A DNA stretch of 64,000 nucleotides from Tetradesmus obliquus (Eukaryota > Chlorophyta > Chlorophyceae > Sphaeropleales > Scenedesmaceae): assembly GCA_030272155.1 (NCBI GenBank), contig CP126198.1:4588001-4652000 (forward strand). Direction: 5' to 3'. Each line of letters opens with the position of its first letter. Position 1 is the stretch's first letter. The translations under genes were made by a program, and so were the position numbers. The notes beneath the pieces are model-generated. The model had not been told where the DNA came from. It saw only the letters and a list, made by a program, of their open reading frames with translations, and did no database searches. This document shows positions 1 through 10,800 of this stretch, piece by piece.

Positions 1-2924
1 GTGCTCCTCACATGTCGCCCACAACAAACAACCACAACTTACAAACTGAGCCCCACCTGCAGGTTTTGGAATTGCTGGTAGCCCGTGTTGATGTCGTCGA
101 CCAGCACCTGACTCAGCACGATGATCTGCTGGTCAGGCTTGGCCACGAGGCTGTTCAGCGCCTTGTCCACCAGCCGCGCATGTGCATGTCAACGGCAGCA
201 CCTTACGAACAACGCGGCTGCTCAGCTGACCCGCCCGATAACCCGCTCGTGACTTCATAATTCTTCAAACAAAATCACAAATAACAACAGCCCACCTGCA
301 GGTTTTGGAACTGCTGGTAGCCTGTGTTGATGTCGTCGACCAGCACCTGACTCAGCACAATGATCTGCTGGTCGGGCCTTGCCATGAGGCTGTTCAGGGC
401 CTTGTCGACTAGCCTCCGCGGGCTGTTGCTCATCCAGTCATCGCCGTACTCGTGAAGGTACGGCTGACTCAGCGGCACAAACACGAGACCTGCATGTTCA
501 AAAAACACAGAAGTAACAACAAACTGACAGTCAGTTGAAGAAATGACAAGTTTGCAAGTTTTACTCCGGCCATTCAACCAAACAGGAGGAACGGTGAGGC
601 AAAGTAGTCGGTGTTATTGGTGCGTGTTCAGCGCCTTATCAACCAGCCGCCGGGGGCTGTTGCTCAACCAATCGTCACCGTACTCGTGAAGGTAAGGCTG
701 ACTCAGCGGCACAAACACGAGACCTGCAGGAGAAGTTACACAAAAGTAACATAGAAAAACAGTTAGTTGAAAAAGTGACCAGTTTGCATGTTCTGATTTG
801 GCAAATCAACCCAACAGGAGGAAGGGCGAGGCAAAAGTTTGGTGTCTAGTGGTGCGTGTTCAGCGCCTTGTCCACCAGCCTCCGCGGGCTGTTGCTCATC
901 CAGTCGTCACCGTACTCGTGAAGGTACGGCTGACTCAGCGGCACAAACACGAGACCTGCAAAAAATTCAGCCAGCACAACCGCACCAGCTCTCTCAGCTT
1001 GCATACAACCCTAATGCAAACACTCTGTAAAGACATGCAATGCCACACTTCTGCCACGCGACTCCAGGCCGCACCTGCGTGGATGAAGTAGCTGGGAGTT
1101 GGTCGTACTTGTACTCGCCTGGGTTGGCTAAGCACACACACAACAACTGACACTTGCAAGAACCGGCACGTTTTTCAAAGCATCAAACGGAACTGCACCT
1201 GCGTAGATGAAGTAGCTGGGCAGCTGGTCGTACTTGCAATAGCCCACCTTGGTCAAGGCAGGTGACATACAACAACCCACACAAGCGACGGACAGCACAA
1301 ATATAACTTTATCATGAATCACAGGCCGCACCTGCGTAGATGAAGTAGCTGGGCAGCTGGTCGTACTTGTGCACGGGCACCAGCGTCTGCAGCGGGTCAA
1401 GCTGCAGGTCGTACTCCAGCACAGAACCACCACGCAGCACCTGCAGGAGAAATAAGGCAGAAACCACCTACAGATATGAGAACAGGGCATTACAACAGAC
1501 ATTTTCACAGGCACGGGCAGCCTGCAGCGGGTCCAGCTGCAGGTCGTACTCCAGCACGCTGCCACCGCGCATGACATTCAACCCTTCACACCCCGAGCCC
1601 ACCTTGACGCGTGCCGTGCTGCCGGTGGGTTTCAGCGTGATGAGGCTTGTGAAAAAGATGCGCTCACGCGCCATGAAGTGCACCGTGCCTAGGCCCTGAA
1701 ATCCAAAACCGGGAACCCTAAGCCGTAACCCCACCTTGACGCGTGCTGTGCTGCCGGTGGGTTTTAGGGTGATGAGGCTTGTGAAAAAGATGCGCTCACG
1801 CGCCATGAAGTGCACCGTGCCTAGGCCCTGAAACACAAACCATAAACCCTCAGTCATAAACCCACCTTGACGCGTGCCGTGCTGCCGGTGGGTTTTTGGG
1901 TGATGAGGGAGGTGAAGAAGATGCGCTCACGCGCCCTGAAGTGAACCGTGCCATCATTAGCAATGGCCACTCCATCAAACTCCATCAGCACGTCACCCTT
2001 GCGCAACACCTACAGCAGCAGCAGCAGCAATGTGAGGCAGCAGCAGCACCAGCAACAACAAGCACGGTGAGTTGTTTGTGGTGGCCACTCCGTCAAACTC
2101 CATCAGCACGTCAACCTTGCGCAGCACCTGAGGGGCAGCAGCAGCAGCAGCAGCAGGCGCAGCAACAAGTTTGGGGTCCCACGGTCATAATGGCTACACA
2201 AACTGCTACTCTGGACCTGTGGCTAGCATGAATCAAGCCCTGTTGCCATTTATATGCTGTTTGTGGGCCAGGTGATCATGATGTCCGACTGACTGTTGGA
2301 CATAAGGTTTTTGATATTGGAACAACACAATTATATGGTGCTAGCGGCTGGATGTGGTGTATCATGACGACAGACTGGTCATTTAGTCACATCTTGACCA
2401 AGGACACGTACTGACCAAGGATCAAGGACCAAGGAAACGTACCGACGTGGTGCTGGTGGTGGGCCGGATGCGGTTGACACAAGACTTAACCATGAACACT
2501 AAAAACAACCGCATCACAGACACGTACCCACGCGGTGCTGGTGGCGGCTGGATGCGACGAGCATGGCGCCACACTGGTGATCACAATCATATAATGAATA
2601 TGATGGCTATCAAACTTATTCACCTGCGCGGTGCTGGTGGTGGGCTGGATGCGGTTGACACCAGACTGCTTGTTCAATATCCAACACAGCAAAAACATTC
2701 ACCTGCGGAGCCGGGCTGTTTGTTCAACATCCAACACGACAAAAGCATTCACCTGTGCGGTGCTGGTGGTGGGCTGGATGCGGTTGATCATGACACCTGA
2801 CTGGTGGGCTGCCATGCCCAGCGCGCGGCGCAGGTGCGGGTTGTCCATGGTCTGGAACACAATGCCCAGGGAGCAGAAGCCACGGTAGTGCCCGTACAGC
2901 ATCACCTCACTGCATTGACCGTAC

Positions 2925-2964
<40 letters not shown>

Positions 2965-5900
2965 TTAGTGTGCATTGGGGTTGTCCATGGTCTGGAACAC
3001 GATGCCCAGGCTGCAGAAGCCGCGGTAGTGCCCGTACAACATCGCCTCGCTGCAGTGACCGTACACAGCAGCAGCAGCAATTAGTTTGTGCATCGAGGTT
3101 GTCCATGGTCTGGAACACAATGCCCAGGGAGCAGCAGCCGCGGTAGTGCCCGTACAGCATCACCTCACTGCATTGATCGTACACAGCAGCAGCAGCAGCA
3201 GCAGCAACTTATCAGCATGAGTTTGCAGCCAAAGGAAGAGGCGACTTTGAACAACACAACAGCATCGGGTCACACCACATTGGGTGACTCAAGGCAGGTT
3301 CTAACCCTGACAGAACTGCCTAAGTAAGGATGATGTTGATGACAGAGCTGTTGAGTCAAGGTCTTTTAATCAACAACACAGGTGTTTGGTCAACCAACAA
3401 GACAGCACACCTGAGGAAGCGCCGCACCACTGGCAGCGGGATGATGTAGCCGATGTTGTCAGCATGCGGCAGGTTCTGGAAGGCCACGCCAACCACCACA
3501 TCACCACGCAGCGCAGGGCCGCCGCTGTTGCCTGCAGGCATTAACACAGCACGCAGCACATCCAAACCGTGCAGGCCCGGTGAGCAGACAAAGTGTTATC
3601 TTGTCTGTTGTAATCAAGGCATGTTCTAGAGGGCCACCCCAACCACCACGTCGCCACGCAGCGCAGGGCCGCCGCTGTTGCCTGCAGGCACGATAAGGAG
3701 ACAGAGTGTTTATCTTTCTGAGTCCATTTGAATTGCCATGAGTTGCCACGCAGCATGCACGCACAGGACAGAGCAAACATCTTAGACATTGTGTTACAGC
3801 GTCACAGTGTTGGCACACCTGGGTTGATGGCTGCATCAATTTGAATCATCATGAGGTGGCTTGCGACGTGCATACACAGACACGTCATTCTTCAACCGTT
3901 TTAGATTGCAATATGTACTGCAATCTGTATCACACACCTGGGTTGATGGCTGCATCAATTTGAATCGCCATGAGGTGGCTTGCTGCGTGCACGTACTGCG
4001 TGACTTCCACGCGTGACACCACGCCGCTGGTGATGCTGGTGTTGTCGCCGCCTGTGGGGTAACCCACCACCAGCACTTGCTCCTGCGCGCGGCAGGATCA
4101 AATAATACACAAACAAAATATGCACCATAATGTTCAGGTGAAGTCAAGTAAACACACAAGTACTTCGAAGGCTGGTGCAGTGAGGACTGCATATGCAGGG
4201 ATCCTACATCATGAATCCTACGCACCTGCAGCTGCGGCACGTCTCGCAGCTGCAGCGGCTTCATGGGCCCACCCTCCTCGCTGCCACCCTCCCCAACTAC
4301 ACATCGTAAGTAGCAATGACCAGCAGATGCAGTTCGTGTAAGCTCTCACCTGCAGCTGTGGCACGTCCCCAAGCTGTAGGGGCTTCATGGGCCCTCCCTC
4401 CTCACTGCCTTCCCAGAAGGCCTCATCCTCCACAGTAAGCAGCGCCAGGTCCACGTCATGACCCACACCGACCACGTCTGCGAGGATGACAGAATCAACC
4501 AGCAGAAATATTGGCAGCAGCAGCAGCAGCACACAGGCTTCTGTTGGTCAGAGCTGGTGGGGTGGCAGCAGCAGCAGTCGTAGGAGGCACACCACTCATG
4601 GCGGCTGCCTGCTCTGCATGCCACTCATCACAACAAGCATACGCAAAAGCAAACAGTGCATGCATACACACCACAAAGCAAACAGCGTGTGCCGCACCTG
4701 CCCTGTACTTGGTGCCGCTGCCGTGGCGCTTGACCGTCACATATGTCTGGTCAGCCACCACGTGTGCATTGGTGAGCAGCAGCCTGTCCCGGATGACAAA
4801 GCCGGTGCCGGTGCTTTCACGCTTGGGGTGGTTCTGCCACGGCAGGAAGTAGTCTGGCCTGCAAAACATCATAAAAATGACAATTTGGCAGTCAGAAAGT
4901 GAGCAGCAGCCTGTCCCGGATAACAAAGCCGGTGCCCGTGCTCTCCCCCTGGGGTGGTTCTGCCAGAGGAGGAAGTAGTCCGGCCTGTGCGGTGGAGAAT
5001 ATCAAAATAACAAAATGACGATTTCATAATGATCCAGAGGAATGTGATGTGTGAATGGCGTTCAATTTGCAGCAACTGTAGGCAGAGCATTGGCTGATTT
5101 AACATGCAGGAAGCACGCCAGCAGCTGGACGTTGTCTGTCTGTCTCCAGGCTGATAGGGCAGCAGCTGCAGCACTTGGCACGCCCAGCTGCTGGAGCAGC
5201 ACTTGCACAGCAGCCAATCAAGTTGCTTGCTGTCCTGGTCCTGGCGATCCTGATGCTGTTCGTGTGATTGTCACAAGTACTCAAGCGGCTGCAGCGCTCG
5301 AGGAGCATGATGTGGCCATAAAGAGTCACTGCTGCCTCGTTGGTTAGGAAGCAGCATTCAGGCTCCCTGTACAACGAGGCAGCAGTGACTCTTGAAACAA
5401 CAAGCGATGCCAGAATATTCCGGCCATGACTCGACTCATTGCGGTTCTAGCGGTTCTAGCAGCCTGTCAATAATACGGTTATACTGTTACTAACAGTAGT
5501 GTGCATCCAACTGTTGCCCCTCTGCCAGTGTGCAGCGCACACGGTTCTGCATCCTTTACTATCCTGCATGTAAAGCTGCTGCAGTCATTTTGAATGCAGG
5601 CAGGCAGCATCATGTGCTAATGCTACTGCCATTGCACTCCGGACAAACAGTAGCCGACTACAACAGCCTGAGGGTGTGTGCTGTGCTTGAGCAAAGCGAA
5701 AGCCCAGCCGCTCTCTTGAGGCCGCTCACGTAACCGGCTTGAAAAAGCCGGCTGTGGTTTGTGAAACCGGGGGAGTGGTGCTAGATTTCGCTGCTGCAGA
5801 GGGTTTGGCACATTCAGCTGCACAGTGGCTGCAGCCAGCGACTTGGGTTCTTCTGCGCTATGCATGCATGCATATGCGATTGCTGGCGCTGCCCCACACG

Positions 5901-6341
5901 CTGCAAAGCTGGAAAGCAGCAACTGATCCTAAACCCTAAACCATACCTTGAGTAAACAGTGTACACTTTGACTATGGAGTCCAGCACTTCCACACCCCGG
6001 GCAAACTCAGTAGGCTCGTCAGCAAGGCTGGCAAGCGCCTTTCTGGCTGTCTCAGTGTCCCATTTCGGCTTGATTACGGGTGCTTTTGCCGCAGTAGAGT
6101 TGCAGATGTGCCTGCTAGCCGACAGCTGCCGCAGCTGGGGTACTAGGGATGGCAGCTGCGGAGCCTGGGGGCGGGCATGATGCTGCTGCTGCCGATGCTG
6201 CTGTAGCACGGCCGCGCATGCAGGCATCGGCGCTGCCAAGTGCCTGACACCACATTTTAGAGAGGGTAGCTGAAGCATGCTCGCGACGTGTGTGCTGCTG
6301 TACAAAGAGACCCTATACAGGAAACTTTTGGCGAACATCAA
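1..6341 (-). CDS. DEG: DEG9/DEG10-type trypsin-like serine protease with PDZ region (3' end outside window)
   Basis: ATP-independent HtrA-family protease. Modelled exons on the minus strand: 6341-5947, 4858-4698, 4477-4350, 4082-3938, 3531-3411, 2909-2753, 2009-1866, 1440-1332 and 489-296. All phases agree and give 518 codons before the gene leaves the window. The catalytic triad is visible: His164 in TNAHVV, Asp195 in HDVDLALL and Ser279 in PGNSGGPA. These are followed by GVAFQNL...NIGYIIP, which is typical of plant DEG9/DEG10, then a PDZ-like part ([19 protein letters not shown]) and the C-terminal part with [16 protein letters not shown] and [13 protein letters not shown]. The first about 100 residues are rich in Arg, Ser, Ala and His with almost no acidic residues, which suggests a mitochondrial presequence (inference; plant DEG10 is mitochondrial, DEG9 nuclear). 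The start is the first Met of the open frame; an internal Met near 6276 is an alternative. Almost every exon has partial copies in its flanking introns. Divergent from the starch synthase gene. Confidence 0.93.
51..190 (-). repeat. downstream copy of DEG exon 489-296
   Basis: Repeats the 3' two thirds of the exon ([13 protein letters not shown] region) with few changes and again ends in a GT donor context. The parent or the copy could be spliced to the next exon, which lies outside the window. Confidence 0.85.
600..957 (-). repeat. two upstream copies of the 5' part of DEG exon 489-296
   Basis: Copies at about 600-722 and 862-957 carry the acceptor plus the [22 protein letters not shown] part of the exon, then diverge into intron sequence. 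They lie upstream of the intact exon on the minus strand, so they are candidate decoy acceptors. Confidence 0.85.
1070..1240 (-). repeat. two downstream copies of the end of DEG exon 1440-1332
   Basis: Copies at about 1070-1115 and 1195-1240 repeat the [17 protein letters not shown] exon end together with its donor (GTGCGG type). A further, upstream-side copy of the exon start is at about 1503-1571. Confidence 0.85.
1597..1830 (-). repeat. two downstream copies of the end of DEG exon 2009-1866
   Basis: Copies at about 1597-1699 and 1730-1830 repeat the [12 protein letters not shown]...TARVK-coding part. An upstream copy of the same exon's start lies at about 2072-2128, so this exon has copies on both sides with the expected polarity. 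Confidence 0.88.
2447..2663 (-). repeat. three downstream copies of the end of DEG exon 2909-2753
   Basis: Short copies at about 2447-2480, 2525-2558 and 2627-2663 repeat the [17 protein letters not shown] exon end and donor region. Divergence differs between copies, which suggests repeated rather than single duplication. Confidence 0.82.
2978..3185 (-). repeat. two upstream copies of the start of DEG exon 2909-2753, separated by (CAG)n
   Basis: Copies at about 2978-3063 and 3090-3185 include the acceptor and the VMLYGHYRG...GIVFQTMDN coding part. The copies and the true exon are separated by CAG runs of different length (about 2927-2962, 3066-3081, 3185-3207), so the microsatellite is part of the repeated unit. 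Confidence 0.88.
3616..3863. repeat. partial copies around DEG exons 3531-3411 and 4082-3938
   Basis: About 3616-3690 repeats the start of the GNSGGPA exon with its acceptor but reaches a stop after about 20 codons. About 3819-3863 repeats the end of the IQIDAAINP exon, including its donor. The catalytic-serine exon is therefore preceded by a decoy that would truncate the protein. Confidence 0.85.
4222..4290 (-). repeat. downstream copy of the end of DEG exon 4477-4350
   Basis: Repeats the [15 protein letters not shown] coding part and donor with a handful of substitutions. Confidence 0.85.
4901..4985 (-). repeat. upstream copy of the start of DEG exon 4858-4698
   Basis: Repeats the acceptor and the PDYFL.WQNHP...[13 protein letters not shown] coding part, but breaks off before the catalytic His codon and runs into a stop. 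Confidence 0.87.
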
Positions 6342-7876
6342 TCACGCATGCTGCAGCGTTTCCTGCTAACAGAACACTCAGATGCAAGTAATTTACTGTG
6401 GTTGCTTCTTGGTTGCCTCGGAAGCTTAGATCGCAGCGGGAACAGAGCAAGGGCTGTGAAAGTCACTGACAAGGCTCGAGGGTGTCAGAAAGGTCAATTG
6501 CCTAAACGCATGCACGTATCAATCTGATCAATTGTTGGTGCTTCGTGTCACGTGCGAACGAGGAGTGCAGTGGACTCCACCACTCTGGACTATCTGCATT
6601 TCTTGTGCAGGGTCCTGCTGGCTACATTCACTCGCATTGCAACAAATAAAACACTACAAAAGTAAACGTTGCACGGGCCGCAGCATTTGCACGCTATGCG
6701 CTGAGTTCCCAAGTGCAGCACGTCTGAAGCACTTTCATGTCGGTCAGTTCAAAGTGCGCTGGCTCAGCCGGCCTCAGGCAGGCTGGGGTCAATGCCGTTC
6801 CAACCCCTCTAGGTAAGGGCATTGCTGCAGGTCGCCGAAATGCTGGCTCGCGAGGGCAACCCCTGACTTGGTCCCCTCTCTGCTGCCTAGGTGCTCGCCC
6901 ACGACTCTCCACCCTGCGAGCTGGCGATAGCAGTTCCCTCAGGAGGCTATGTGCAGCACAGCAGCGTCCCAGGACCCGCCAGGTGCGCCAGTGAAGGAGA
7001 GCGCGCAGATAGCGAAAAGCGAGACTGCTTTCGGTCCGATCTCGCGTCTGCCCCAATGCAGCGAGGCAAATGTGCAGACAAATGTTCGTATTTTATTTTG
7101 ATATTACAGATCCACATTGGGTTCACCCGTCGAAAGCAGGAACGGATTGAATGCAGCAGCAGCACTGCCCCTCAGGCACAGCCCGGCATTTGCAGCCCGA
7201 TCGCCTGCATGTTCACTTTGGCGTGTCAAAAGCCATTTTGGGACGTCACAGAAGCTTTCAGCATTGCCAGTATTGCTGCTGCAGCATAGAGTGCTCCTGA
7301 GTCTGCTTACTGCAGCTGTGTTGGCAGCAGCGGACATATGTAGCGCGACCAATGCAGCAACTGCAATGCACTTTTGACTCCCTGCATGCATCTTTAGATT
7401 CAATCTCAGTCAATTTACTTTTAAGGCAGTGTAAGAACACTAGGCTTACTTCAAGCGGCACAAATGCGGCCACCGTGCAAATGCACTGCCTGCGAAACTG
7501 CAATGCAATTGTGCAACCCACACACCGGCGGAACGCACGTCTTTGATTCTAATGCAATGCATGTGGATAACACCGCAAAAAGCATCAGACCTCTTTCTTG
7601 CTGACCAACGTAGTGCATCCCACTGTCTTGGAACGATCAGAGCAGTGTGGTGGCATTCGCTTGCACAGGCCGTCATCGACTGTGTGACACCAATCATGTG
7701 ACCCGCGTTACATTGACCATTATGTTATTTATATGTTACAGGTGGATGTGTCGGTTGCCAGCCAGCTGCCTCAGGCTGAGCTTGAGGAGCTGCTGGCTGA
7801 GGATGCAAAGCAACTGTAAACACTCGTGACAACTTATAACATGTTAGTATGTGTTACTTTTATGTTACTTCTGCAG
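6342..7876. other. region between the divergent DEG and starch synthase III genes
   Basis: DEG starts at 6341 on the minus strand. The first resolved starch synthase exon is at 7877 on the plus strand and is preceded by an intron acceptor, so the starch synthase first exon (plastid transit peptide) must lie in this interval. Ser/Ala/Arg-rich open frames around 7117-7300 could contribute, but no splice path could be chosen. The bidirectional promoter should lie here; no defined promoter element was recognised. Confidence 0.5.
7742..7816 (+). repeat. upstream copy of starch synthase III exon 7877-7993
   Basis: Repeats the ASQLSQAELEELLAE coding start with an AG acceptor and ends after about 25 codons. 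The existence of this acceptor-side copy supports an intron, and not the transcript start, upstream of 7877. Confidence 0.82.
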
Positions 7877-10800
7877 GTGTCCGTGTCAGCTGCCAGCCAG
7901 CTGTCTCAGGCTGAGCTGGAGGAGCTGCTGGCTGAGAATGCCAAGCTGAAGCAGCTGCTCAACAGCTACGCACACAAGCTCAAGCCAGAGCAGGTGGGCA
8001 AAATGGCCGTTTTACAGTATGCAGTTTGAATGTATTCAAGGTTGTCGGTGCCTGCACATGTTATCTGTGAAGTCTGCATGGAACGCGAAGAAGGGTGTAG
8101 CTGGCATACTTTGTCGCTATCACCGCGGGAACCTGTCAGTTCCCTTTGCCGCCCTCCCGTCTTGTTAGGACCCGTACTAGCCCAGCGGTCTTTTACCTGC
8201 TATTGAGAGTTAGATTGCATGGAACAAAGCGATCGGCGCATCAAGTATAAGACCAGGTTGATGACGAACAAAAGCGGGTCCTTGGAACGATTGTTATGCG
8301 GTAGGCATGGCATGGAGAACTCATCCGAGAGCAGGGGCAGCGATTAGTTACTGTACAGTTGCTTGAGCGCATGCTGAATGACCTGCCTCAGAGCATATGA
8401 GCCTCCGAGTGGACTGTGTGACTCCTGCAGCAGCCATGCTCGTAGCAGCTCAGCCCTGCAGCAGTTGAAGCAACAGCGGCACCATACAAATACATGTTGG
8501 CATGGTGCTCCAGCTTCGTAAAATGAATTGTCTCTGTCTCCCTGCTGCTGCTGCTGCTGCTGTCAGGTGGAGAAGCTCACAAAGCAGTATGAGGAGATTG
8601 CTGCACTGGCAGCAGCAGCAGGCCTGCAGCTAGAGCCGCTGCCGCTGCCAGGCACGCCAGGGGCACCCGCTGCACCTGCTGCTGCTGCTGCTCCGGCTGC
8701 CGCTGCCGCGCCTGCTGCTGCTGCTGCTGCCGGCAGCGGCCCTGCTGCAGCAGCAGCAGCAGCAGCACCTGCTAAGCCTAAGGCGGTTGAGTTTGCAGAT
8801 GACAAGGTGGGAAGGGTTCTGTTTGTATATATGTATTTTGTAGTTTGTTTTCTGTGCTGCCGTGGCTGGCGCATTTGCTGAAGTGTCTGTCAAATGCGAG
8901 GCAAACAGAGAGCTAATAGCTGTGAAAGAAACCAGTATACCTGACCAAGCATTATGGCTATAAACAGCACAAAGGACGGTTTGTATCTGTTTAGACGACC
9001 TGGAATGCAAGCGCGTAGACAGGCAAATTACCCGGCAGATAGGTAGATAGGCACATCGCCTGTTATGCAGCCAAGCACGTCGCCGACGGGCACACCTTGC
9101 CGTAACCCCAAAACACTTCGCCACAACCCTACACCTTGTAAGACCCTTGCTGAACATTTGAACCTGTTCAAAACACTGGTGGTACAGGTGAAGGCGTGGG
9201 TGGAGAAAAAAGGGGATGTGCTATCATTCAAATTCGAACCCAACGCGCCAAAAGGGAAATCTGGCTCAGCAGCAGCAGCAGCACCCGCAGCAGCAGCGCC
9301 GCAGGCGCAAGCAAAGCCAGCAGCAGCAGCCCCAGCAGCAGCAGCTGCAAAGGCGCCAGAGCAGCCCAAAGCAGCAGCAGCAGCAGCCAATGGGCAAGCG
9401 CCGGCGCCAGCAGCAGCTGCGTCAAACCCTCCTGCTGCTGCGTCTGCTGTCGCAAACTTCATACAGGCCACGAAGAGCAAGGCCACTGCTAAGCCCACAA
9501 CACCTCAGCCGGCAGCAGCAGCACCAGCAGCAGCACCAGCAGCAGCTCCAGCAGCAGCTCCAGCACAGGCTGGCAGCAGCAGCAGCAGCAGCAGTGGCGG
9601 CAAGAAGTGGCGCTCAGCAATGGGAGAAGATGACAAGGCACCTTCAGCAGCAGCAGCAGCAGCAGCAGCACCTCCAGCAGCAGCAGCAGCACCTGCTGCA
9701 CCCAAGGCGCCAGCACAGCCCCCACAAGCTAGCAGCAGCAACAGCAACGGCGCAGCAGCAGCAGCACAGCCAGCAGCAGCAGCAGCAGCTGCCGTCCCAC
9801 AGCAGACAGGCGGTCTGCGGCCGCCGCCTCCTCCTGCTGCTCGCGCAGGCAATTTGAAGCTAACCCCTGCACCCCAGCAGCAGCAGCAGCAGCAGCAGAA
9901 GCCGCCTGTGCAGGAATTCACAGGCCCTACTCCAACTAGCCCGCTCTTTGGCAGCAGCAGCAGCAGCAGCAGCGCAGCACCTGCTGCTGCTGCTGCCAAA
10001 GCCGCGCCGCCGGCTGCAGCAGCGCCTAGCAAGGCACCAGCCGCCGCCAGCAGCAGCAGCAGCAGGCCTGCCGGCAGCAGCAGCAGCAGCACTGCGATCG
10101 TGGATGTGGGTCCGCCTCCGCCTCCTCCTAAAAAGGAGGAGCCTCTGGACATTCCTGATCCAGTGGAGAAGGCTGTGGCAGCGGTGAAAAAGCTCACCCC
10201 TGAGGAGCAGGCTCGGCGTGATGAGGCAAAGCGTGTGCTGCGTGCCAATGCGCAAAAGGAGGTTGACACGCATGATCCAACAAAGCTTGCGGCCACGCGG
10301 CACAGCTGGCTCATCTTCACAGTGCCTGAGAAGCCCGTGGCAGGTGCGCTAGGGTTCTGCAGTTCGTGTTTGGGGTTTTGCTGTGGGGTGAGGGTTTGAT
10401 TGCCCCAAAAATGCGACCACGCGGCTCAGCTGGCTCATCTTCACTGTGCCTGGGAAGCCGGTGGCAGGTGGGATCAAGGGTCTTGCGTTGCACTCAACCT
10501 GGCTGTGACGGCGCCTGCGAAGCCGGTGGCGGGTGCGTTGAGCATCTGCTGCGTTGTGCAAAGTAAAGCTGGACAGTCTAGCATGAAAATTGCAAAGCTG
10601 CGCACCTTCAAGCATTGCTTGTCCAGGAGACCTCCCGCCCAAGGTCCCCCGGCGCTCCAAGTGGGCTGTCTACGCAAGCACTGCTGTCCAGCATCATGGC
10701 ATCATAGTATCATCACTGTGCCTGCTTCTTTGCCACAGCTTGCTGCTCTGGCAGCATTGGGGTTGCTGTGTTCACGGTTTGGGGTGTGCTGGGGAGCCAT

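Noticed and set aside
9505..10320. Long Leu/Ala/Gly-rich open frame on the minus strand
   Set aside because: Shadow of the CAG/GCA-rich starch synthase III exon: it has no domains and exists only because of the triplet repeats.
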